Shown one piece after another: positions 53,536-61,299 of a stretch of DNA of 64,000 nt (position 1 is its first letter; each line of letters starts with the position of its first letter). The notes under the pieces are model-generated. The model was given only the letters and a program-made list of their open reading frames with translations. It did no database searches and was not told the DNA's origin. Origin of the DNA: Rhodocyclaceae bacterium (GTDB taxonomy: Bacteria; Pseudomonadota; Gammaproteobacteria; Burkholderiales; Rhodocyclaceae); assembly GCA_006218025.1 (NCBI GenBank), contig VBWA01000029.1, positions 1 to 64,000 on the forward strand. The letters are read 5' to 3'. The position numbers and the translations under genes were made by a program.

Positions 53536-56037
53536 ATGTCATCGCTGCGTCTCGCCTTGCGCATGCTCGCCCGCGACTGGCGCGCCGGCGAACTGACGGT
53601 GCTCGGCATTGCGCTGCTGCTGGCCGTCGCCGCGCTGACCAGCGTCGGCTTTCTGACCGACCGCGTCGAGCAGGCGCTGAAGCTCGAATCGCACCAGTTG
53701 CTCGGCGGCGATCTGCTGCTGACCGCCGATCATCCCTGGGCCGATGGTTTTCGCCGGGAAGCCGCGGCGCGCGGCCTGCGCCAGGCCGAGAGCGCCACCT
53801 TCCCGAGCATGGTGAGTTTGGGCGACGCCACCATGCTCGCCGAAATCAAGGCCGTGTCGGCGGACTATCCCTTGCGCGGAGCCTTGCGCACGGCTCCGGT
53901 GCTCAATGCGCCCGACGTCGAAATGAATGGCGCCACCGGGCGCGTACCGAAGGCCGGTGAAGCCTGGCCCGACGAACGCCTGGCGACGACCTTGAGTCTC
54001 GCTCCGGGCACCTCGCTCGCGCTCGGCAAGATCGCGGTGGTCAGCGGCCCGGTGCTGACGCTGGAACCCGATCGCGGCATGAACGTGTTCGCGCTGGCGC
54101 CGCGCCTGATGATCAATCTGGCCGATCTGCCGGCGACCGGCCTGATCCAGAGCGGCAGCCGGATCAGCTATCGCCTGCACCTGGCCGGCGAGGCTGCCGC
54201 AGTGACGGCCTATGAGGCCTGGGCGAAATCGCAACTCGGGCGCGGCGAAAAGATCGAAAGCCTCGACAACGCGCGGCCCGAGATTCGCAACGTGACCGAG
54301 CGGGCGCAACGCTTTCTGCGCCTGGCCGCGCTGCTGGCCGTGATTCTTGCCGCGGTGGCCGTGGCGCTGGCGGCCGAGCGCTACATGCGGCGCCATCTCG
54401 ACGGCTGCGCGGTGATGCGCTGCATGGGCGCCTCGGGTCCGCAACTGCTGCTGATTCACGGCGGCGAATTCATGCTGTTCGGTTTGGCTGCAACGCTGGC
54501 TGGCTGCCTTGCCGGCTTTGCCGTGCAGGGCGCCCTGCAGCAACTGCTGGCGGGCCTGATGGTGACGAAGCTGCCCGCACCTTCGCTGCTGCCCTGGCTG
54601 CACGGCTTGCTGGTGGGGCTGACGCTGATCATCGGCTTCGCCCTGCCGCCCCTGCTGCGTTTGAAGCGCGTGCCGACCATACGCGTGCTGCGCCGCGAGT
54701 GGAGCGGGTCGGAACCCGCTTCGATCGGCGCCTACCTTCTGGGCGCACTGGTGCTGGCCGCACTGATGCTGTGGATGGCGGGGGAACTGCGCCTGGGACT
54801 GATCGTGCTGGCAGGATTCCTCATCGCGCTCGGCTTCTTCGCCCTGATGGCGCGCCTGCTGCTGGCCGCGCTGGGACGGCTGCGTCCGTCGGGCAGGGGC
54901 TATGGCTGGCGTCATGGACTGGTCAATCTGCGTCGGCGCCTGGCGGCAACCATGGTGCAGGCGGTGGCGCTGGCCCTGGGCCTCACCGCCTTGCTGCTGC
55001 TTACGGTGGCGCGCGGCGATCTGCTCGACAGCTGGCTGGCCCGCGTTCCGGCCGATGCGCCGAATCGATTCGCGATCAACATCCAGCCCGATCAGCGTGT
55101 CGCCATCGCCGACTTCTTCAAGGCGCGCGGGCTGCCGACGCCGGAACTGGAGCCGATGGTGCGCGGCCGTCTGGTGCAGGTCAATGCCCAGCGGGTCGGA
55201 CCGGAGACCTATGCCGACGATCGCGCCCAACGCCTCGTCGATCGGGAATTCAATCTGTCGTGGTCGGCCCGGCTTCCCGCCGGCAACACGGTCAGTGGCG
55301 GGCGCTGGCATGGCGCCACGCAGGCGGCGGAGTTCTCGGTGGAACAGGGTCTGGCCGAGACGCTGAATCTGAAACTGGGCGATCGCCTGCTCTACGACAT
55401 CGCCGGCAACCGGGTCGAGGCGGTGATCACCAGTCTCAGGAAGCTCGACTGGGATTCGATGCGCGTCAATTTTTTCGTCATGTCGCCGCCCGGCGTGCTC
55501 GACAATTTTCCGGTCAGCTACATCACCAGCTTTCATCTGCCGGCCGATAAGGCCGGCGCCATTCCCGAACTGGTGCGCGCCTTTCCCAACCTCACCGTGA
55601 TCGATGTCGCGGCTTTGGTCAAGCAGCTGCATGCGACGATCGACCAGGTCGCCCGCGCCGTGCAACTGGTGTTCGGCTTCGCCGTGCTGGCCGGGCTGGC
55701 GGTGCTCTACGCGGCGCTGCAAGCCAGCAGCGACGAACGCCGCCACGAACTGGCCGTGCTGCGCGCCCTGGGCGCCCGCAGCCGGCAGTTGTCCGCTGCG
55801 CTGCTCGCCGAGTTCGCCGCGCTCGGCGCGCTTGCCGGCCTGCTCGCCGGCATCGCCGCCAGCCTCATCGGCTGGGGTCTGGCGCGCTTTGCCTTCCGCC
55901 TCGACTACCTGCCGCAGCCGCAACTGTGGCTCATCGGTCTGCTGGCCGGCACCGTGCTGGTGGTTGTAGCCGGCTGGCTCGGCGCGTCCTCGATGCTGCG
56001 CCAGTCGGCGCTGCCGGCCCTGAGGGCGGCGCAGTAA
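53536..56037 (+). CDS. FtsX-type ABC transporter permease (YbbP-like)
   Basis: An 833-residue membrane protein with two FtsX-type permease units. Helices lie at the N-terminus (LTVLGIALLLAVAALTSV), in two clusters around residues 255-460, and in the C-terminal unit (about 710-825). Large periplasmic MacB-like domains lie between them. This fits YbbP, which works with the ATPase YbbA. No ATPase gene is next to it in this window. The exported or extracted substrate is unknown; lipids or lipoproteins are usual for this fold. Confidence 0.85.
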   Translation: MSSLRLALRMLARDWRAGELTVLGIALLLAVAALTSVGFLTDRVEQALKLESHQLLGGDLLLTADHPWADGFRREAAARGLRQAESATFPSMVSLGDATMLAEIKAVSADYPLRGALRTAPVLNAPDVEMNGATGRVPKAGEAWPDERLATTLSLAPGTSLALGKIAVVSGPVLTLEPDRGMNVFALAPRLMINLADLPATGLIQSGSRISYRLHLAGEAAAVTAYEAWAKSQLGRGEKIESLDNARPEIRNVTERAQRFLRLAALLAVILAAVAVALAAERYMRRHLDGCAVMRCMGASGPQLLLIHGGEFMLFGLAATLAGCLAGFAVQGALQQLLAGLMVTKLPAPSLLPWLHGLLVGLTLIIGFALPPLLRLKRVPTIRVLRREWSGSEPASIGAYLLGALVLAALMLWMAGELRLGLIVLAGFLIALGFFALMARLLLAALGRLRPSGRGYGWRHGLVNLRRRLAATMVQAVALALGLTALLLLTVARGDLLDSWLARVPADAPNRFAINIQPDQRVAIADFFKARGLPTPELEPMVRGRLVQVNAQRVGPETYADDRAQRLVDREFNLSWSARLPAGNTVSGGRWHGATQAAEFSVEQGLAETLNLKLGDRLLYDIAGNRVEAVITSLRKLDWDSMRVNFFVMSPPGVLDNFPVSYITSFHLPADKAGAIPELVRAFPNLTVIDVAALVKQLHATIDQVARAVQLVFGFAVLAGLAVLYAALQASSDERRHELAVLRALGARSRQLSAALLAEFAALGALAGLLAGIAASLIGWGLARFAFRLDYLPQPQLWLIGLLAGTVLVVVAGWLGASSMLRQSALPALRAAQ

Positions 56038-56158
56038 GGCTATTCGCCGGTAGCGCCGGGCTTGCGACGGTTGACGCCGCGCCGGGCGTGGTCAAGAATG
56101 CCATCGTCCCGCAATAAACAATTTGAGGCCCGGTCGGGGCTGCGCAAGGAGGTTCGTG

Positions 56159-56587
56159 GTGAAACGTATCCTGATGCTGTTGTGCTGTGCGATGTCTGCG
56201 GCGGCGTTGGCCGGGCCGCTTGACGAAAGGAAGGCCGCGGCTCACCTGCAGGCGATTGCCGCGGGCAATGTCGATGCGCTGATGGCCGACTACGCGGACG
56301 ATGCCTATCTGGATTGGGTGGGCGGGCCGCTCGATGGCCGCTACCGCGGCAAGGTCGAGATTCGCCAGATGTGGACCAAGTTCGTTGTCGGCAATGACGG
56401 GCAGCCGCGTCCGGTGCGTGCCGGAAAGCTTTCCGCTCGTGCCAACCCGAAAGGCGTATCGCTCGAAGCCGAGGCCGAATATGGCGGCAAGACGCCGGTC
56501 AAGGCATGGCATGTGCTGGTCTATCGCGATGGCGTGTTGACTACCGAAATATGGCAGATCGCGCCGGCCATCAAAGTCGGCGACTGA
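56159..56587 (+). CDS. Periplasmic NTF2/SnoaL-like protein
   Basis: A 142-residue protein with a signal peptide (ILMLLCCAMSAAALA, cleavage before GPLDE) and an NTF2-like domain: 'HLQAIAAGNVDALMADYADDAYLDW' and 'RYRGKVEIRQMWTKF'. Such folds bind small ligands or act as enzymes; the ligand is unknown. The GTG at 56159 is chosen over the preceding GTG because AAGGAGG is then correctly spaced. Overlaps the cupredoxin gene. Confidence 0.7.
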   Translation: MKRILMLLCCAMSAAALAGPLDERKAAAHLQAIAAGNVDALMADYADDAYLDWVGGPLDGRYRGKVEIRQMWTKFVVGNDGQPRPVRAGKLSARANPKGVSLEAEAEYGGKTPVKAWHVLVYRDGVLTTEIWQIAPAIKVGD

Positions 56588-57216
56588 CTTCGCCTCCGGT
56601 ACTGCTTGCGCTGCTGCTGGCTTGGGCCGGCGCTGCGGGTGCGGCGAGCCTGACCGCTGCCGTCAGAACGTCGGCGGGCGCGCCCGTCAAGGATGCTGCG
56701 ATCATTCTCGAGCCGACAGGCAGAACACCGCCACCCGTGCGTGCGCGCGCAACCATCGAGCAGCGTGACCGGGAATTCATCCCATACCTGAGCATCGTGC
56801 GGAAGGGAACGTCGATCGAATTCCCCAACCACGATCCGGTCAAGCACCACATCTACTCCTTCTCGCCGGCAAAGGTCTTCGAGATCAAGCTCTACGCCGG
56901 CAAGTCGGTCAATCCCGTGGTCTTCGACAAGACCGGGGAAGTCGTGCTCGGTTGCAACATCCACGACTGGATGGCCGCCCATGTCCTCGTGGTCGATACG
57001 CCCTGGTTCGCGAAAACCGGTGCCGACGGCCTTGCGCGAATAGACGGTGTGCCGGCGGGCACCTATCGCCTGCGTCTTTGGCATCCGCGGCAGAAGGTGG
57101 CCACGCCAGACAGGGACCTGAGTCTCGGTGCCGCTGTGCGCCGCATCGAGTTCACGGTCGACCTGACGCCTCGCCTCATCGTGCCCAAGCCGCCGCTGGA
57201 CGCCGGCGGCTATTGA
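56551..57216 (+). CDS. Secreted cupredoxin-like protein (methylamine-utilisation-type)
   Basis: About 221 residues: a signal peptide (PPVLLALLLAWAGAAGA) and a cupredoxin-like beta-sandwich. Copper ligands are suggested by 'FPNHDPVKHHIYSFS' (His), 'VVLGCNIHDWMAAHV' (Cys, His, Met). The last part resembles a carboxypeptidase-regulatory-like domain ('GLARIDGVPAGTYRLRLW'). Proteins of this type are often annotated as methylamine utilisation proteins without proof. ATG 56551 is chosen. A CTG at 56584 overlapping the previous stop would give a tighter signal peptide. Confidence 0.72.
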   Translation: MADRAGHQSRRLTSPPVLLALLLAWAGAAGAASLTAAVRTSAGAPVKDAAIILEPTGRTPPPVRARATIEQRDREFIPYLSIVRKGTSIEFPNHDPVKHHIYSFSPAKVFEIKLYAGKSVNPVVFDKTGEVVLGCNIHDWMAAHVLVVDTPWFAKTGADGLARIDGVPAGTYRLRLWHPRQKVATPDRDLSLGAAVRRIEFTVDLTPRLIVPKPPLDAGGY

Positions 57217-57247
57217 TGTCCGTTTCTGCCGGATAGATTCTTGAGCG

Positions 57248-59563
57248 ATGACCCTGTTCCGAACTCTTGAAAGGCGCATCGCCGTCGTTTTCGTCGGTCT
57301 GCTGGTGTTCGTCGTGCTGTTGATGCTGCTGATCGTGGCGCGCAGCGGCGAAGCCATCATCCTGGCGGAGTCGCAGCGCCAGCTTGAGGCCGGGGCGCGC
57401 AATTTCAGCAATCTGATCGACAGGGACCAGCGCCAGCTCGAACTCGCGGCCAGCGTGCTGACGGGGGATTTCGGTTTCCGCGAAGCCATCGCCACGCAGG
57501 ATCGCGCCACCGTGCGTTCGGTATTGCGCAACCACGGCTCCCGCATCGGCGCCCGCGTCATGATGGTGGTTTCGCTGGACGGAAAGGTGATCGTCGATAC
57601 CCAGCCCCTCGGCGAGGCGGCACGAGCCTTTCCGTTCGGCGACTTGCTGCGCGCCGCGCAACAGAGCGGCCGCAGCGGCGGCGTCGCGTTGATGGATGAC
57701 GCCTTGCTCTACCAGATTGTCATCGTGCCGATCATGGCGCCGGTTCGCATTGCATGGGTGGTGATGGGCTTTCCGGTGGAGGATGCCTGGGCACTCGAAT
57801 TTTCGCGAGCCAGCGGGCTCGATGTCAGCGTCATCACCGGCGATGGCGCCATCCAGGCCAGTTCGCTGGCGCCGACGCTGCGCAGCGCGCTGAAAATTCT
57901 GCAATTGACTGCGCTGGGCGAGCAGCCCCGGCAACTCGTGCTCGAGGGTCGCAACTACCACGCCGTGGCCTTGCCTTTCGGTCCCCAGGCGCGCGTGGTG
58001 TTGTTGCATTCGCTGGAGCACAGCGAGGCGGCATTCCGCGAACTGGAACGCATCCTGGAAATCATCGCCGGTGCCGGCATTGCGCTGTTCGTGGTCGGCA
58101 GCTTCGGTCTGGCGCGGCGCATTGCCGGCCCTCTCAATACCCTGGCGCGGGCCGCGCGACGCATCGAGGCCGGTGACTATAGCCAGGCCGTGGCGGTGGA
58201 GGCGCCGGACGAGATCGGCCAGCTTGCGGCGGGTTTCGAAAACATGCGTACCGGCATTGCGGCGCGCGAGCAGAAAATAATACGACTGGCGTACGAAGAC
58301 ACGCTCACCGGGTTGCCGAATCGCATCCGGCTGACGGAATACCTGGCCGGACTCGACCCTGCGGCCGCAGCGATAGTCACCGTTCTCGGCCTCGATCGCT
58401 TCGCGCCGATCAACGACGCCCTCGGCCACCCCATTGGCGACCGCCTGTTGCAACAGGTCGGTGTCCGCCTCGCCGGACTGCTCCCGCCGCGCGGCATGCT
58501 GGCGCGGCTATGGGGCGACGAGTTTGCGTTCGTCGTCGAAAGCCCCGATCAGGAGTGGGCGCGCAAGTTTGCAGCAAGCGTGCTGGCGGCCTTGCGCGAG
58601 CCGATCGAGCTCGACGGCCAGCGGCTCGACGTCAGCGGCAGTCTCGGTATCGCCTTCCGTCCCGCGGACGGTCGGGATATGGATGCCCTGTTGCGACGGG
58701 CGGAGTTGGCGATGTACTCGGCCAAGCGTCGCCAGTGCGGCTATGCGCTGGCCGGGGACGTCGGCGACGGCCCGCCTCCGGAACAACTGTCGTTGATCGG
58801 CGAAATGCGCCATGCACTCGAGCGGCGCGAGTTCGTCCTTCACTATCAGCCAAAGCTCGCCCTGGCCTCCGGCCGCGTCGTCGGTGCCGAGGCCCTTGTG
58901 CGCTGGCAACACCCCGAGCGCGGCATGATGCCGCCCGCCCGTTTCATCCCGTTTGCCGAGCAGACAGGCTTCATTCGCGAAATCACTCCCTGGCTGCTGG
59001 AGGAAGTTGCGGCGCAGGCCGCCGCATGGCGCCAGCGTGGCATGGCGGTGGTCCTTTCGGCCAACCTCTCGGCGCGCGATCTGCTCAATCCCGAGCTCGT
59101 CGGGCTGATGCGCAAGCTGCTCGCTGCGCACGAGTTGCCGGCGGCAGCCTTGTGTCTGGAAATCACGGAAAGTGCACTGATGGAGGACCCCGCGCTTGCC
59201 TTGTCCCATCTGGCCGAACTCGCCGCAATCGGGCTCAAGCTCTCGATCGACGATTATGGTGCGGGGCAGGCTTCGCTGTCCTACCTCAAGTCGCTGCCGG
59301 TGCATGAACTCAAGATCGACCAGAGCTTCATCGGCTCCCTGGCCGCATCGCCCAAGGATGCGGCCATCGTTCGCTCGACGATTGCGCTGGGCCACGCGCT
59401 GGGCCTGACCGTCGTTGCCGAAGGCATAGAAGTCGAGGCAGATCTCAAGTGGCTTGCGGCGGCAGGCTGCGATATCGGCCAGGGCTATTTCATCTCGCGT
59501 CCGATGGCAGCCCCGGCATTCGCGGACTGGATATCCGCCCATGCTGCAATCCCGTCGATCTGA
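57248..59563 (+). CDS. Membrane-bound GGDEF/EAL protein, probable c-di-GMP phosphodiesterase
   Basis: A 771-residue sensor: first membrane helix (VVFVGLLVFVVLLMLLIVA), a periplasmic sensor domain of about 240 residues, a second helix (IIAGAGIALFVVGSFGLA), HAMP, GGDEF and EAL. The GGDEF site is degenerate (WGDEF in 'LARLWGDEFAFV'), so cyclase activity is doubtful. The EAL site looks intact: 'GAEALVRW', 'LCLEITES', 'LSIDDYGAGQASL', 'LKIDQSFI', 'VAEGIE'. Expected role: hydrolysis of c-di-GMP in response to a periplasmic signal. It starts 31 bp after the cupredoxin gene, so the secreted protein may provide that signal. Confidence 0.92.
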   Translation: MTLFRTLERRIAVVFVGLLVFVVLLMLLIVARSGEAIILAESQRQLEAGARNFSNLIDRDQRQLELAASVLTGDFGFREAIATQDRATVRSVLRNHGSRIGARVMMVVSLDGKVIVDTQPLGEAARAFPFGDLLRAAQQSGRSGGVALMDDALLYQIVIVPIMAPVRIAWVVMGFPVEDAWALEFSRASGLDVSVITGDGAIQASSLAPTLRSALKILQLTALGEQPRQLVLEGRNYHAVALPFGPQARVVLLHSLEHSEAAFRELERILEIIAGAGIALFVVGSFGLARRIAGPLNTLARAARRIEAGDYSQAVAVEAPDEIGQLAAGFENMRTGIAAREQKIIRLAYEDTLTGLPNRIRLTEYLAGLDPAAAAIVTVLGLDRFAPINDALGHPIGDRLLQQVGVRLAGLLPPRGMLARLWGDEFAFVVESPDQEWARKFAASVLAALREPIELDGQRLDVSGSLGIAFRPADGRDMDALLRRAELAMYSAKRRQCGYALAGDVGDGPPPEQLSLIGEMRHALERREFVLHYQPKLALASGRVVGAEALVRWQHPERGMMPPARFIPFAEQTGFIREITPWLLEEVAAQAAAWRQRGMAVVLSANLSARDLLNPELVGLMRKLLAAHELPAAALCLEITESALMEDPALALSHLAELAAIGLKLSIDDYGAGQASLSYLKSLPVHELKIDQSFIGSLAASPKDAAIVRSTIALGHALGLTVVAEGIEVEADLKWLAAAGCDIGQGYFISRPMAAPAFADWISAHAAIPSI

Positions 59564-59737
59564 TCCCGAACCACACCGAGGCGCCAGGCCAGAGAGGATT
59601 CGCTACAATCCGGCCAGCCGACAAGTCCATCTGCGCCCGAAGAATCATCCGCACCCGTCGATTCCCGTCCGACCCAAGGCAGGTTTCTTTCTTCCCGCGG
59701 CGGCGATGACCTCCCGCCATTCACCTGAGTCCTCCCA

Positions 59738-60007
59738 ATGAAAAGAACCGATCTCGCAAAGAACATGGCCGTCAAGCTCACCGAGCGCATGAAACACGCC
59801 GGGACGCCGGAGCGATTCGCCGGGGAAGCCGCGCTCGACCGCAAGGAGCAACGCAAGCTGGACCAGGCGAAGGGCCTGATGCCCTTTGCGGTAAAGCTCG
59901 ACGCGCAGCTGGTCGGGGAAATCCGCGCCCTGGCCGAATCACGGCGGATGGGCGTAAATGAGCTGGTCGCTGAACTCCTGCGCAAGGGACTGGCTGCGGG
60001 CGCCTGA
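59738..60007 (+). CDS. Small RHH-like protein
   Basis: An 89-residue basic, soluble protein. The C-terminal half ('PFAVKLDAQLVGEIRALAES', then 'MGVNELVAELLRKGL') has the strand-helix-helix spacing of ribbon-helix-helix DNA-binding proteins. The N-terminal half is charged and helical. It could be a transcriptional regulator or an antitoxin, but no toxin gene is adjacent. The ATG at 59738 gives a sensible N-terminus; the ribosome-binding site is weak. Confidence 0.6.
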   Translation: MKRTDLAKNMAVKLTERMKHAGTPERFAGEAALDRKEQRKLDQAKGLMPFAVKLDAQLVGEIRALAESRRMGVNELVAELLRKGLAAGA

Positions 60008-60061
60008 GCGATCCGGGCGGCCATCCGGATAGATATTCGGTATGGGCGAATAGGGATTGCG

Positions 60062-60067
60062 TATAAT
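60062..60067 (+). promoter_or_regulatory. Possible -10 box upstream of isocitrate dehydrogenase
   Basis: A perfect TATAAT occurs about 150 bp before the start codon at 60220. No good -35 is found 16-18 bp upstream, so the assignment rests on the -10 alone. Confidence 0.35.
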
Positions 60068-60219
60068 CCGGCCCCGCCACGGGAGGGCTGTAAGCGGCTA
60101 TTCAGTCACCCGTGCCATGCTTCAGAGCGCGCGCCCGGATTCACCGATGCATTGCCGGTCGGGACCCTGGTACGGCGCGAAGACCATCGATGTTCCTTGC
60201 CGAAACTGCGGAGACCCTT

Positions 60220-61251
60220 ATGAGCGCGACCCTTATCCCTGCCACCCTGATCCCGGGAGACGGCATCGGCCCCGAAATCACCGCCGCGACGCTGGCGGTC
60301 CTGGATGCCCTCGGCGCGCCCTTCCAGTGGGACACCCAGGTTGCCGGCCTGGCAGGCGTCACGGCCTTTGGCGACCCGCTGCCGCAGGTCACGATCGATT
60401 CCATCGAGCGCACCCGGCTGGCGCTCAAGGGCCCGCTGGAAACTCCGTCGGGCGGCGGCTACCGCTCGTCCAACGTGCGCCTGCGCGAGAAGTTCAAGCT
60501 CTACGCCAATCTGCGGCCGGGCAAGTCGCTGATCCCGGGCGGCCGCTTCGAGAACATCGACCTGGTGCTGTGCCGCGAGAACATCGAAGGCCTGTACATG
60601 GGTTACGAGCATTACGTTCCGATCGACGGCGACCCCCACGCCGTGGGCATGGCCACCGGCATCAATACGCGTCAGGGCTGCCGCAACATCCTCAAGTTCG
60701 CCTTCGACTACGCGATCGCCAACGGCCGCAAGAAGGTCACCGTGGTGCATAAGGCCAACATCATGAAGGCGCTGACCGGCATCTTCCTCGAAACCGCGCA
60801 GCAGATGTACCGGGACCAGTATCAGGGCAAGTTCGAGTTCGAGGAAGTGATCATCGACGCCTGTGCCATGAAGCTGGTGATGAACCCCTGGCAGTTCGAC
60901 GTGCTGGTCACCACCAACCTGTTCGGCGACATCCTCTCCGACGAAATCGCCGGCCTGGTCGGCGGTCTCGGCATGACGCCGGGCGCCAACATCGGTGAGC
61001 AGGCGGCGATTTTCGAAGCGGTGCATGGCTCGGCGCCGGACATCGCGGGCAAGGGCATCGCCAATCCCACCGCGCTCTTGATGGCGGCCGCCATGATGCT
61101 CGACTACGTCAAGCGCAAGGATCTCGGCGATCGACTGCGGCAGGCCATCGACGACGTCCTCAACAAGGACAAGATCCGCACCGGCGATATCGGCGGCAGC
61201 GCCACTACCGATCAGTATGCGAAGGCTCTGGTCGCACGCGTCAAGGGCTGA
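60220..61251 (+). CDS. NAD-type isocitrate dehydrogenase (isocitrate/isopropylmalate family)
   Basis: A 343-residue decarboxylating dehydrogenase of the homodimeric, NAD-type short class. Motifs: 'TLIPGDGIGPEITAATLA', the substrate loop 'ETPSGGGYRSSNVRLREKFKLYANLRP', 'DLVLCRENIEGLYMGYEHY' and the metal site 'TNLFGDILSDEIAGLVGG', then 'AVHGSAPDIAGKGIANPTAL'. The substrate-loop sequence favours isocitrate over isopropylmalate. The start at 60220 is preferred over 60112 because of GGAGA just upstream and the family start. Confidence 0.9.
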   Translation: MSATLIPATLIPGDGIGPEITAATLAVLDALGAPFQWDTQVAGLAGVTAFGDPLPQVTIDSIERTRLALKGPLETPSGGGYRSSNVRLREKFKLYANLRPGKSLIPGGRFENIDLVLCRENIEGLYMGYEHYVPIDGDPHAVGMATGINTRQGCRNILKFAFDYAIANGRKKVTVVHKANIMKALTGIFLETAQQMYRDQYQGKFEFEEVIIDACAMKLVMNPWQFDVLVTTNLFGDILSDEIAGLVGGLGMTPGANIGEQAAIFEAVHGSAPDIAGKGIANPTALLMAAAMMLDYVKRKDLGDRLRQAIDDVLNKDKIRTGDIGGSATTDQYAKALVARVKG

Positions 61252-61299
61252 TTCCGCAAGGTGCCGGGCGAGGCGGCAGAGTGATCCGCTGCCGTTCGT

